Positions 1 through 13,700 of a stretch of DNA of 64,000 nucleotides are shown piece by piece. How positions within the stretch are numbered: position 1 is the first letter of the stretch; the number at the start of each line of letters is the position of its first letter. The notes under the pieces were generated by a model, which worked only from the letters and a program-made list of their open reading frames with translations, searched no databases and was not told the origin of the DNA. A program made the position numbers and the translations under genes. The stretch is from Agrypnia vestita (lineage: Eukaryota > Arthropoda > Insecta > Trichoptera > Phryganeidae), in the NCBI GenBank assembly GCA_016648135.1, contig JADDOH010002637.1, positions 1 through 64,000 of the forward strand, given 5' to 3'.

Positions 1-2190
1 TGCTGTCAAAGTCGGAGTCGGCTCGGGGCGAGCAAGGTGTCGGCTTTTTCCCTTTCCTTATTATTAAACCAAGCTCAACCGCTGGATAAAGACAACGCCA
101 ACATTCTTACAATTTGTTTCCGCCGTCGCCGAAACGGTGTCTGTCACAACTCCAAAGATGCGTGGCAGAAATCTGATGTTGTTCTGTCTATGTGTTTTTC
201 TTGTTGCTATATCTTATTTTTAATTAATAGCCTAGGCCGAGCGTGTACAGCCGTAGTTAAATATAATAAAATAAACTGAGGACGCGATTAGGTTTGCGGC
301 ATCCTAATAATTATTAATATTTCTATTCTACTGCCTACTGATGGAAGAGAAAAGAAAATACACAATTTATCATTCTATGAACTAAATATGACGATTTACT
401 AATCCAAAAAAACATAACCCTCTTGTTCGCGAAAAAAAATCTGTCAATTACTAGGTACTAGGCGTTAAGGACAGAAACATTTTATTTAGTACTTTAATCG
501 ACACTGGGTTGGTATCTTTCCTTATATGCGGAGACCTCTGTGTTCGGCTGGCCGCACTACCTTTCGGCCTAGTCGGGCTTTCTGGAAGCTATGATTTAGC
601 GGGCCTTCGAACCAAACCGCCCGGTTCCGTCCGCCGCGCTTCCCTCCCCTCGCCGCTAGGTGTCGCTCCCTCGATAAAGTTTGTTCCCTGTTATTGTTAT
701 CTTACTAGCTTACAATAAGAAACTTATCGGGGAAAAGCTATTATGATCTGACCTTAATTAATACTAAAACCCGGGGCGCCAGGTACTTTAAGGTTGAAGT
801 ACCAACCGATTAGCTCGATTCTATTACCCCTCGTTTCACTCGCTAGATATCAGTGTCTTTAATTTGAATCTCAGGGTGGCATCCGCCAGAAAACCCTTTT
901 CCGGCGTGCTTTATACGCACGAGCCCCGCGTTGGAAGCGCCACTTGATATACCGGAGTCGGGGGGGTGGTAAAGTTCAGAGGTGTCAGAGGTGATATAAA
1001 ATCACGGTGTGGTAAACCGGCCGGGAGATCTCAGATCTACGTATGCCGGCGGTTACGCCCTCCCCTAGGTACAATCAAAACGTCAGGTGACTGACTAGGA
1101 CACTGATATCTCGAGGCGGGTGAAGGGATATAAAAATAATAAAATCGAAACAATTTTACAAGTCTCTATAGTGGGCACTGTAGCAAATTAAATTACATGA
1201 AACATTAATCCTAACTTACATACGACGCAGCAAAGTGGTTACTAAATTAAAAATTACATGAACCCTAATAGAGAGGGAGAGGATAAAATTATAAACAAAA
1301 AGGCAAAACACATAAAAAATCTGATCTTACTGCTAAAATGTATGGTGACGAGATTAAATTAACACTTCGGTAGAACTAGGTGGGCGGAGAAAAAGTCTTT
1401 AGATCGGGGTAACCTGTTTCGGAGAGTTCGGGTGTCTTCTTCGTGCTGCTTCGTGGTGGGCGGCGGCTTCTGGCGTCGGCGTCGTCCTCTGACTGTGCAG
1501 GCTACGTCGGCGGCTTCTGACGTCGGCGTCGTGGCGGTCGTCGGCAGGGCGTCGCTTCTTTTGTCACTGGGCGTCGCGGCGGTACACTGTGCGTCGCGGT
1601 TTCTGATACGTCGTTTCTGGCGTCGCGATGCCGATTCGGTGGTCGCTACCGTTCGGACTTACTTTCTTCGAGAGTTACCAGGGTATTCGGCCGGACCGAT
1701 TTTACGGGTCAGGCTAGAGTTCCTGGTCTCTCCACCTTCAGCTTCTAACTTCAACTCCTAACTCCAACTTCAACTGGTTTCTCGGCGGCTGGCTTCGCCT
1801 TATATTCTCTTCTCGCCGGCCTGAGGCGTGACCGACGGTGGAAAGGGGGCATCCCTTAGCTCCCTATTGGTCCGGATGATGTAGACCGTCTCCCGGTCGG
1901 GCCGCTCTTGATCCACCCTCGTCGTCCATTGGCTTCCTCTGGGTCCATCCCAGGCCCCGATGGACGTTACTGGTTACGGGACCCGGCGTCGCATATGTTA
2001 CGCCCCCTATTGTTCTCCCAGTTTGCGGCTAATCTCGATGCTTTTCTGGTATGTAGGCCTAAACACTTTGTTATTTCACGAACGCTTTGTTCACTGTTCA
2101 TATCCCTATCCCGTCACCAAAACACATTGCAAAATGAATTAAACTTAAGGAAAATACTACAGTACAAATTGGCAAAGGCGGAAAATTGAA
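1..2190. repeat. GC-richer repeat-like block, possible LTR element
   Basis: This stretch is richer in GC than its surroundings and has only short ORFs with no recognisable protein. Read on the - strand, 942-925 is TGGCGCTTCCAACGCGGG, resembling the primer-binding site that follows a 5' LTR (TGGCGC... start). That would place an LTR above 945 and the interior towards position 1, but I see no gag or pol coding and no matching second LTR. A degenerate CGTCGGCGGCTTCTG motif recurs at 1450-1545. An alternative is unannotated 5' sequence of a neighbouring gene. Confidence 0.3.
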
Positions 2191-4670
2191 AACACAAATC
2201 CGCATCAACACTTTACCCAACATTACCCAAAAATAAAACTGCTTACATATACATACTTAATTCAATCGACACGCCAGACATATTTTTATCGAGCAGTTAT
2301 TTCTACCATTATTGACTAATTACATGGGATTGACGCAGGGTTTCATTAGATCACAGTAAAATTCCTTGAGTCTGCATTACAATATTAATCTTATTATTAA
2401 GTCGTCGGTTTGATTCTTACAGTAGGCCTCTCAATATTTAACGTTATTTATACATTACATCGTTATAGGATTTAACAATCCTTATCATTAACATTGATTA
2501 ACGTTATTTATACATTACATCATTACAGGTCAATCCTTATCATTTACATTTAAAATTTACCACTCCGCATATTCTCTTCCTTTCTTTTTCTTTTTAATTT
2601 TTTTTCTTTAACAATGACAACATGTACTTGATACTTAGTTTTATTTTTAATTTTAGCTCAAAATAAAACAAGCTATCGTACTTCTTAGTTGAACCAAACA
2701 TATTTGTCAATATGTGACATAGAGATACAAAACAAAGGGCTAAAATTATACAGACATCGTGGCATTTCTTAGTGAATCAATTAACATAAAAACTTATTTA
2801 CATGGGGTACATGCTTCAAGCGGGTCCCCTAATGTTAATGTTCTGTATACATCTTTGTAATTTCTTTTGGGGATTACAAAGTACATGAATTTGCATTTAC
2901 GCCACTTTCCCGAAAGGAATGCTTACATATACTAACATAATCAAATTCGATAAACACTTTTTTTTCAAGAAATTATGTTAAACCTTATTACTAGAAGAAA
3001 ATTTAAGAAAACTTGGCGTAAATTAATTAATGTAACATTATTTACACCTAAATAATGAAAACTCTTACTTCAATATGTAAGCTGGATTGAATGCAAAACA
3101 TTTTTTTTAGGACTTTCATTATACTAATCATTATCTTATCAAATCAGCTTTCTTCCACCCCTGGTATAAGAATATAAGAAAAGAATAAAAATAGAGAACA
3201 CTAAAAAATTATATAAGCCACATTCCACCAGGCAGACAATTGAAAATTTTCCAAACAAGAATTATTTTGAGCTTTATTATTACTAGATTAAAACAACTAT
3301 TTTAAAATAGACCGACAAATTATATTGCTTAAACGAGTAATCAAAACAATAATTGCATGTTTACAGATAGGTTATATACCTACAACCTACAAATTTGTAT
3401 AACAACAGTAAAAAAAAAACACAATATTGGGAGCTTGAATAACTAATGACAAATTAACATTATTCTTAAAAATAATTAAAACTCACAAATTAACATTATT
3501 CAACTAGGTGTATGTAATATATGAAAACGTAAGACATGAAAGCCTCGATCTAAAGTAATATTAATGTTTATTCCAACACGGCATTTACTTATTTGCAATT
3601 AATTAAACTATTTTGTTTCAACCCCGTGTGCTAAAATTCATTCTGCAGACAGATTTCAAAAACTAAAAAGTCGGAATCTTATATCTCTTCAACCGTGTTA
3701 CATCTTTTCACGAGATAATATTCTATTACGTTATATATTACATATTACATCAATATCAAACATCGTCGGCAATAATACAATCGAGTTTTTTTTTCCTTTT
3801 ATTCCGATCAATACATTTTTTATTATTTGCCACAAGTTAGATTAATTCGGGATGATCTCGTTATCATTTCAAATTGCAATGTCCCGTTCATTTCGGTCCT
3901 TAACTACATATAAAACGAGTAACATCCACCTGCAGAGGTGGCCTGGGTTATCTAAACAATCATTACCTTACTTAAATTAAACATATCAGTTGCTCATTAA
4001 TTAGGTACATATTACATTGATATTATGATTCACCACTTTGCCTCAATTTCTAATTCGGCCTCTACCTTCTTAATTGATTGACCCCTGTTATCTTTATTGA
4101 TAATGGCCGCCTGGTCGTGCGTTGTGGGATCTTCGCGCCCTTATATTAATAATATGATTTATACGATCCTACATCTCGCGGATAGCGTCGCCATGTGGGA
4201 GATCGGTATGTCAGCGCTTTCTAAAACATCTCTATTGTCTGTCGAGGACAATAGTAAGTTTACTGCGACGACTTTCGGAATTATTATCTTGTTTTTCTAA
4301 AAAATGTCTTTCCCAAAACAATGGCGACTTCTCTAACAAACGCAGCTTTCTAAACCGTTGTCCCATGTGTTCGCATTTGGCCAAGATGTTCTTTCTATTG
4401 TTTAATCGGGGTTAGAGATATACGTCCCGCTGCAAGAAAAGGTTTACCGTTTTTACCCTTCCAAGATGTTACTTAAGAACAAAAGGTTGCGAACGTATTG
4501 CCCATCCTAACAAAAGGCCGTGCGCTCTTAATGTCTTCGGCAACCCTAACTTTCTAATTCATTGTTTCATATGTTTTATGGCGGGCTATCCTAAGAGCGA
4601 TCGTCCGTCGCAATGTTATTCTTATTTGAACAATAGGTCACATATTTCGTCCTCGAACAAAAGATCGAAC
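2191..4670. other. AT-rich intergenic DNA upstream of XPO4
   Basis: No credible coding region. It holds a two-copy 60-bp tandem repeat (2438-2557) and, from about 4090, a GC-richer segment leading to the presumed XPO4 start. The promoter should be in this last part, but no TATA box or initiator can be fixed from sequence alone. Confidence 0.5.
2438..2557. repeat. 60-bp tandem repeat, two copies
   Basis: The segment TTAACGTTATTTATACATTA recurs exactly 60 bases later, and the remainder of the unit (CAATCCTTATCAT...) recurs with a few changes. Confidence 0.75.
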
Positions 4671-4727
4671 ATGACCGGCTGTGACCACATGGCGCGTGAT
4701 CTTCGAAACATGGGCGCTTTGATTTCG
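4671..4727 (+). CDS. XPO4: XPO4 exon 1 (probable start exon)
   Basis: An ATG at 4671 with A at -3 opens 19 codons that end at a GT (TCG|gtattg), phase 0. This is the phase exon 2 needs. The peptide ends DLRNMGALIS and joins to APPNLVSPEQ. That matches the spacing and hydrophobic pattern of the exportin-4 N-terminus, where a short helix of about 20 residues precedes the APP motif. A second in-frame ATG lies at 4689. The donor is not a strong consensus and the exon is short, so this is an inference from phase, length and pattern. A 66-codon antisense ORF over the same place is probably a shadow. Confidence 0.55.
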
Positions 4728-7700
4728 GTATTGCCCTAGGACAAAATTAATAACCTGGTTCGCGTCATATTCCGGTACATCAAGATCGACGAACTTATCT
4801 TCACTGACAGTGACACCTGCGACAGCGATAAACAACAAATTACAACGTACATAACCTCAAACGAAAACAAACGTCAAAGGCAGAGTAGCCAGCATAAAAA
4901 TTAAAATGGATTGTTTAATCAAAATTTTAATTTCTTTAACTTAAAAATTTAAAAAAATATTATTCAACTTGAAAATCGTTTGCGTGCCATCCAAATTCTT
5001 AAAAGTGCCACCTCGGGCACGCGTGCCCTAGGTTTGTCGCACCTGATCTATGACAACTCAATACTTGGTCTATATGTGGGCTTTATTCTCTTTTGTATGC
5101 TCTATGCTAAGCACTGTGAAGTTCGTTTTGGTTGGTTCATTGTTATGATTTCGTATTTTAGTTTAATAAATTAAAACTGTAAATAACATAACCAATGACG
5201 AATCCGGCTATACAAACGTTAGAAACCGCTTCACAAATCTTTTTGGTAAATACATACAATCATTTAATAAACAGATTTCTCGTCCTTAACCCTCAAAATA
5301 TTGACAGCTCACAACAGAAAATATTTTTTCATAAATAACGTATCCGAATTTATATAGATTATCAACACATTTGCAGTCTATTATACATAAGTACTTTCCA
5401 GTAAAAAGGATGAGAAAAGAATATTTCTGTGTAACCCGTGTCCTGAAGTAATAAATTATGTTTATTTTAGGCTCCTCCAAATCTAGTCTCCCCAGAGCAG
5501 CGTCGCGAAGCGGAATCTATTATTTTAGACTTTCGAAAAATAAAATCACCCTACCAGCTATGCAAAGAAATTTTGGAGTCTACCTCTTCGGAATACGTCA
5601 TATTCGAAGCTGTGGGACTCTTAAAAAATGCATTAATAAAAGAATGGTCTGACCTAAATGATACTGATATCCTGTCATTACGAAATTACCTAATGCAGTA
5701 TGTCTTGCAGAGACAGATACCCGCTTTTGTTAGAGAGAAAATTCTCCAGGTTTGTATATTAATTTATATTAATCAAAAATACTTTTTGTGTATTTAATAA
5801 AATTTGTGACACCTCAGATCAGAACCTCGAATAATGGCTTATGTTATGAAAAGAAATTCGTAAAGGTCCTACGAAATATTAATTTTTTTAATGAAATTTT
5901 ACCTGTTTTGATGATAATTAAAAAGTAATAATACATTTTACATGAGTTTTAACTTTTTACTTAAGCCAACCATACATGGTGAAAAAAGTAGTAACTCATT
6001 ATCTCTGCTTATCCTGATCAAGTATTTACTGAATTTGAAGTCAAATATTCAAGTTTGCTCAGCTTCGGTTCAGTTCTGGCTGCCATTTTAAAATGATGGA
6101 TTCCTCGATGTTGCCTCGTGTTACACCACATTTACTGCCAATACCACTTATTGCAGGGTTCATCATAAAGGTTGTCATTAGTTTGGTTTGATAAGACCAC
6201 ACTTGAACTAATAAAATTTTAACTTGGGAAAGAGTGTTTTTAAAAGTTTAATTGTTATTGCCTTTATAAACACCAGCTGATGGCCATAATGGTGAAGCGG
6301 CTTAGCTTGCAAGACGCAGGAACAGAACGGCGGCGCTACATCGAGCAAGCGCGAGCTCTGGTTTCCGAGGGCCCCGGGTCACCCTCTGCGTTGCTTGGCT
6401 GCTCCCTTCTACAGGCCCTGCTGCTGGAGCATTCCATAACAGTGCGCTCCTCGGATTCTGGCCTACCCTGGGCTCAACACTTTAAACTGAAAAAGCAATT
6501 TGAGGCTGCCGAGCTCAGGACTATATTCGCATTCATCATGAAGGTATTTTACAATTTCATTGGTTCTCGTTATTTGTAATTTTCTAAACACTTTTCATTA
6601 ACACATTCACCCCCATCATATGTGGCGTCTGGCTGCAAAACCGCCACGTTGCATATATATGAAATGTTCAGTAATCAAAAAAAACGTTTTAAGTATTTCC
6701 CTTATACATTTTCCTGTTTTTTATTATTTTACTTGATACATATTAAGGATGTGTTAAAATCTGCATACCCATTTTAAAGATTTTCTTTGTTGTTTCCGCA
6801 ATATAAAGATATATTGATTGCGAAGTGGCGGTTTTGCTACCCACCGCCGGTCGATTTTGTCGATAGAGTCGATTTTGCTACCGAACGATCGCGAGAGACG
6901 CGCTCGCGGACGATCACGTGTCGACTTGCCGACTTAACTCATTGCGAACAATACTGCGATTGAAAATTAAACAATGAAATATATTATTTTATAAATATTT
7001 TATTTGTGATTAACAATAGATGCAAAAATATTTTAAGAATTAAAATTTTGTGTATGTTTTGAGTAAGGAATATGGATTAAATATATTTTAGAAAATATGT
7101 AAATAATGAACCAACAATCACGGAAACAAAAATATTTTTAGATTTAACAATAATTCCGTATCACTTCTTGAGACCTTTACTACGACACCAAATTTAACAA
7201 TAGATATAATATGTTTTTAAATAGGCAATTATTTCATCGGCGATTAACGGAGTTTATAAAAATATTTTAATGATTAAAAATTGATCTTCGAGTACAAAAA
7301 TTTAATAACTTAGGCACGTAGTTTTAATTATTTTAAAAACTAAAAACAATAATATTAAGAATTAAATAAGAGTATGGAAATAAAAAAATATAATATATGA
7401 TCATACCTATATGCCTATATAGGCTGTCTTATAGTAAGTAGTAAAAATTTTACAAGTGGGTTTCTGTCTTAATAAAGAGTCGAAAATGCTCAAGCAACCA
7501 TGACCTAATATCAAAAGTTATGGAGATATGCAATATCAAAGTTTGCATTTTTTTTCAATATTTCCGACTTAGTTTAGGCAAAAAGTTAAACTATCATTAC
7601 AGGAACTTAAATTGATTATGAAAAATTGATACAAAAATCGAAAATATAATTTTTTACGAGGTGTACATCTTATATACACTATGTAACAGAGCTAGTCCAC

Positions 7701-10700
7701 AATGCCTGATAGGTAGATTTCTACTTTAATTATGATTCGAAAATTTTCAAGCAACCGTGACCTAATATCAATAGATAAGGAAATATGTGACATTAAAATG
7801 TGCATTTTTTTTTCAATATTTCGGACTTATTTTTTTAAAACGTTGTACTTTTACTACAGTAACTTATATCAAATATAAATAAATTATTCCCTTTTACACA
7901 AGTTAAACAAAATAATAAATACCCTGCAAGTCTAATTGGAAAAAATAAAATTGGAACTTTTGCAAGATTTTTATAATCTTATTTAACTTGTACTGAAACA
8001 AATTAATTTCTCGTAATTAATATAAATAACTGTAAATATAGTTCAACTTTTTGTAGAAAATAAGTCGAAAATATTTTTTAAAAAATGCAAACTATTATTG
8101 TTAGCTCATGATTGCTTGAAAAATTTTTGAAATTGAAAAGACAGGCAATTAATATCGTTTATAAAAAATTCATGCACTGCAATACAAATGAAATAAAATA
8201 ATAAAAACCCTGTGAAAATTTATATTTTCAATTTTTGCAAGGTTTTTATAATATTATTCGACTTGTATTAAAGCGAATGAATTGTTCATAATTGGTATAA
8301 GTTACTGTAACGGTAGTTCAACTTTTTCACTAATTTAGTCCCAAAAAATTACAAAAACGTTTATATAAAAATTTCATACTTTTCATATCATAAATCTGTT
8401 TAGATCTTATTAGATTATCTTATTTCACCCAGAGTGTAAAGTCTCGTACTTATAGCTACGAGACACCTTGATAATATTAGGTAACATTTGCCGCGCAACG
8501 GCTAGTACAGACGATAGCCAATTGCAGATGCCAATGGCCGCGCAGCAGCCACTTGCGGCCTCGCGGTCGCCAGTATAACCGTTTGCAGGGCCTAGCAGCA
8601 AGCAATCGGTGAATAAATTTAAAAATTATTTAAATACAAATCAAATAAAATGACGAAATATTTACAGAAACTGAAACTGAAGGCGATAATGATAATGATG
8701 ATGATGTAGATTTTATGCTGATGGTGTATGTTATGTTAGATACAATAAATACTTATTTTTGTAAGTTAACTTTATTTTACATATAATAAAATAAATTTAT
8801 AGTAAATCCAATCGCACGGTCTTTAAAGTGTCAACAAAAATATTCAAAAATGTGCACAAAGCGGACTTTTTAATGTGATAATTCTTTCCTATTTCCCTTT
8901 TGAAAGTTACATTTATATCCATCCTTGTTTACTTCATGCTTTAGTACACTGTCTTTTGGTAATAAAAGATGTCTACTTCTAGTTTTTATGTAAATATTTA
9001 AGGTAATCAAAACACGCGTTATCTGCGACAGACGACGTTTCTCCATATTAAATCTCGTAGCGGGGCTCCATTCTGATTGGTCCGAGTGAATAGTGTCGGT
9101 TCTGCATCCCACTTTGCGGCAACGTGTCGGTTTTGCTACTCACCGTTATATTTAAGGACGATTTTGAAGGGCATGGAAGCATATTTTCTTATATTGGAAA
9201 CTTACAGAATGTGCAGAATAGGATACAGATCATTAATCAATCAAAACATGAAAAATGGTTTTGTATGGATAGTGGCGGTTTTGCATCCAGACGCCACATA
9301 TATGATGATACTCCTCTAATGATAATGGCTGGTAGGTAGTCTTATGTAACTATCACTGCACATATAAAAAATTGTCTGTGTGAACAATGAGCGCTGTCAA
9401 GACATCTAAAGTAAAAATTCAGCATATACTGTATTTCTTCTTTTTTCCTGGCTTTTCACCCCTGTGATAGGTTGGATAGGTTTCCCCGTATAAAAATAAA
9501 TTCAGGATATCAAGAAATAAAATTCATTATTGTATTTTCATTTTCTTTATTTAACACTCCTGTTCATTGTTTCTTGCGCGAACACCGGATAGGGAATAAT
9601 CCCGCTATAGCAAAAATCTCGCTGCCGCACCGTCAGCAGTACACAGTCGCGCCGCATGTATATCACCTGCAGAGCTCCGTTGGCACCTTTAAACTGTGAA
9701 CGCCTCTACGATCATTTATTACTCGCAATATCAGAAATTTTCTTTTTTTGTTTTCACTATTATCATCAACTTTTTACATTATAACTGAACATTTACATTG
9801 ATCGCATTGTGTACTACATTTGTGAAGGCTAGAACTACTGGTGCGGCGTTTTCGCAGCACTTTCTCACTAAGATACGAGATACAAATACAAAATTAAATA
9901 AGGGAAAATAAATTGTATTTTTTAAGAGACTGATATTTTACTGCACACTGTCTCACAACACAAACATATTTCCATGTAAACTCCGTTTTTCCACGCCAGA
10001 TATTCATTATAGCTAAAATAAAAATAATAATTTCCCCAATACAATGATTTCTATACGACCTGTCTCTTTTTGCCTATCTGCATCAGTGAACATGTCGTGA
10101 TATCGTCAATGTATCATGCGTTTTTGCATTAAATTATCATGGACACATGTATGATGCTAAAGGTGTTTTTATCTGAGGCATCACCATAGTTACTAATGGC
10201 GATTGTGTTAAATTACCAGGTGCTCGAGGAGCTAGAAACAAGCGGAGTGGTGGCAGGACACGACGGTCAGGTACTGGCTGAGAGGCTCCTGCTGGTGGCT
10301 GAAGGGGCTTTGTGCTGGGGTCATGTTTCCCCCCTTCTCCCACGTCGTCTTGTAGGAGTCTTCGAGGCGATGCACGAGAGCGACTCACCCCCGGCTCTGC
10401 GTCGCTCCGCCGCCTGGCGCCCGATCCTCACAGACGAGAAGCTCCCGATAATCTTCGCAGCAATGGCAATGCGAGGGCGACCTCTACTTCGCCCTGCGCT
10501 CTCCTGCTTGGGGCAGCTAGCCAGCTTGAGCGGGGCGGCCCTGCCTGATGAGGCGAGGCCGGAGCACGCTTTGAGAGTGGCTAAGGCTCTATTCCCGCTG
10601 CTGAATGAAAACACAGATCCAGCGGCAGCACCGGCGGCGGCCCTGCGGCTGCTCGTTCTGCACAACACTAAGGAGCTGTTGTCCCTCCCTCCGCAAGATG

Positions 10701-13700
10701 TGGAACACTTGCTGCACGCCGTGGTCACGTACACTGTCCGATTGATTAACTTGAGTGTGTACGAGGAAGTGGTACGTTAATATATTTTTTTATTGTAGTA
10801 CAGTACCTGTAGTTGGAAATATGGTGTTTATTTTAAGGAAATAACAGGCGGTAGTAATACTGTTTTGTTTTATTGTATAAATACGTATTGTGGACCGACA
10901 CTAGCTATCATGACCTTGTTACTATACGTGGACAGGAAGAAGAAGAGAGCACGCCCATGCGCTCACATCTTTATATGCCGACTCCACAGTACCCTAAACC
11001 TTGCCATCATCAATTGCAAAAATAGACTTAAATAAAATGGGGGTATAAAAGCAATGGCTGAGGTGTTTCTGAGATAAATACAAAAAACTTATCACTACTT
11101 AAAGCTGGTTATTCACTGCAAATGCATATTTCATCATTTTTTAGGAAAATGTGTTTTTATTTATATTTTTCTTTTATACCAGAATGTATAATATGCTAAG
11201 CTACAAATTTTTAGGATGATGACTTAGAAAAAAACCTCTGTTCTTATATAAAAGTAATAAACTGAACATTATTTACAAAAATTAAGAAAATATAAAGCAT
11301 TTATCGACAGGCCGCAGCCAAAAAAATTCGTTTTCAGTCTTAGAAATGATCAATAGTTACCGAATATTTATATGTACGCAGAATGTTTATTTTTTACATG
11401 TGAAAAGCTAAAATTATGACGATAAATCTATACTAAAATAATTAAGAAATGTTTAATTTTTATGTATACAATAAAGTTTTATATGTATACAATAAAGTTA
11501 TATATAAATTTTCTAATTTGCAAGAAATTTTAGATTTTTTTAATTTTAAAATGCTTTTTATTCATATAAAGAGATGATTTTAAATAATATATTCTGTGTA
11601 CTCCGCACTTTGAAGCTTCAATCGCTAATTAAGTCAGTTTTTTTATTAAAAACACATTAATTATTATTTAAAAAAAAAATTCAATCTACGAAATATGCCA
11701 ACAAATGACGTTATAAATTAGAATGCTGTGGGCCGGATGCTTATCGGTGGCCGCTTATTGCTTTTGATGAAAACTCTCTGTGAATCGTGGTTCTATGCCA
11801 AATTTAACATTAAAAGGAAGTATTACATTATACTGTCGAAAGCAATGCATTAATTGCCTATGATAAGGTTTTTAACTAGTTTATAATATTATTTAAGTAA
11901 ACTGTTAACTTATAACTATATCGTCATTTTTCACACATTTTCGTCACAAACAAATTTAACATTAAAAAAAAGTATTATATTTTACTATCGAAAGCAATGG
12001 ATTAATTGCATATAGTAAGGTTTATAACTTTTTAGTTTATAATATTATTTAAGTAAACTGTTAACTTATAACTATATCGTCAATATTCCAGGGAGACTTG
12101 ACTGCCGACAACAGCTCGGCCTGCAAGGATGGCCTGGAGGCCGCTTTGGAAGCTTGGGTGGGGCTTCTGCACAGCGCTGTGCCCCCGACGGGTGATGCCC
12201 CTCTGGCCGGAGCACCCCCTACCTTGCTGCTCGGCTCCACACACCTCTTCCAGGCCATGCTGAGGGTTCGGCTGGCGCCACCAGATGGTACAAGGTGAGA
12301 ATATCTTCCCGCCTCCCCGAAGTTCTATTCTCTGGCACAGGGATTTTAATTTTATTTACATTACTGAATTTATGAATATTGTTTCAAACCAGAAAAACAT
12401 TTGATACATTTGTCTAATCGACCCATTCGAAAATAAGAATATTGTTAATTTGGTATGTTGAGTAAGGGGAATGCGGAGTATGAGGGATTCATAAATACTC
12501 AAGATTGAAAACCCAAGACAGGAAGCAGATATTAAATCCTATGTTTTTATATTTATATATCCCTCATGATAAAAAATACCACACTTTTATCAAAATCAAG
12601 TTTTTTTTAATGTATTTATCTTTAAAATCTCTGAATATGTAATCTGTCGAAAGCTTGTATCTTAAAAACAATTATTTGTGTCCTTTATCCATTTAAGAAA
12701 TTCTTCGTATTTCAATTTCGATTTCAATTTCAATTTATTTATTTAATAATATGTACATTACAAACTTAATATTCAATGCATACATATTATGAAAGTATAT
12801 ATACATATTTAAAATAAGAATATTTAATTAATTAAGAATAACATATAAAATCTGGTCAAAGGTGTAGGAGAATCCTGCTTCGGAAAACCCCTTCAGACAC
12901 ATGGTGTATATCAATACCCTAAGCGATATTGTTCAGCATAGCGGTAGCTCTTCCAACAGGCATAACCATCAGCAGGTTGGTCCTGTATATTGGAATGTGA
13001 AACAATCTAAGCTGACAATGTCTAAGGTAATTATCAGGAACATACAAACCAATGCTCTGGATAATTTCAGTATTATCGATCAAACTGTGCAACAATCGAT
13101 AAAAATGTGTAATCAAATACACATTCCTTCTAGTCTTTAAACTATTGTAGCCAAGCATACCCTGAAGAAACTTGGTTGGGTAGAGACAAGGATAATGCCC
13201 GTACTCTCTTATGTAGAGATATCTCAGAAATTTCTTTTGGACCTTCTCCACCATAAGAGAGTATTTGCTCTCATGTGACCCCCAAATCATCGAGCCACTC
13301 TCTAGTCTGCTTCGCACCAAGGAGTTGTAAAGAGTTCTCAGTACTCTAAAACCCTGGAAGCACGCAGAAAAAATCCCAACATTCTCCTTATTATATTTAT
13401 TGTAAGGAATCCAGGTATTATGCAGTTTTTTGCCTCCCCCGTAAAAACTGTATTAAGTGACTTACGAGGTATTGTTTTATCATGAGTGACATGCTTTGAT
13501 CTACTATCAATTTTAGACATCCAACAGTGGTGCAGTAATGGCATAAAAATCATTTTAAATTTAAATACGTACCTAAATATTTGTTTTACCCTTTTCCGAA
13601 TTTTTTCCCTTAACTATTTTGTTACACATGTGGATTTGTTGTGTATTTCCGCCTGGGAATGCAGTAATGGGTTTTCAGGTGGACTAATATACGATCTAGT

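Larger units (their letters stand above)
6544..10219 (+). other. XPO4 intron 3
   Basis: A 3.7-kb intron, most of which is a composite repeat element bounded by inverted copies at 6617 and 9302. The remaining part, 9320-10219, is AT-rich with no gene seen. Confidence 0.8.

Noticed and set aside
4638..4838. Antisense 66-codon ORF with a hydrophobic start, over XPO4 exon 1
   Set aside because: It overlaps the better-supported sense exon, has no recognisable domain and no splice or promoter support.
4980..5174. ORF beginning LRAIQILKSAT as an alternative first exon of XPO4
   Set aside because: It has no in-frame ATG upstream and fits the exportin-4 N-terminus less well than 4671-4727.
8690..8760. 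Start of a piggyBac transposase (acidic N-terminus)
   Set aside because: The GATAATGATAATGATGATG run could encode Asp/Asn, but no downstream transposase coding exists and it may be a simple repeat.
10321..10734. Long antisense ORF of 137 codons in XPO4 exon 4
   Set aside because: It is a shadow of the GC-rich sense exon.
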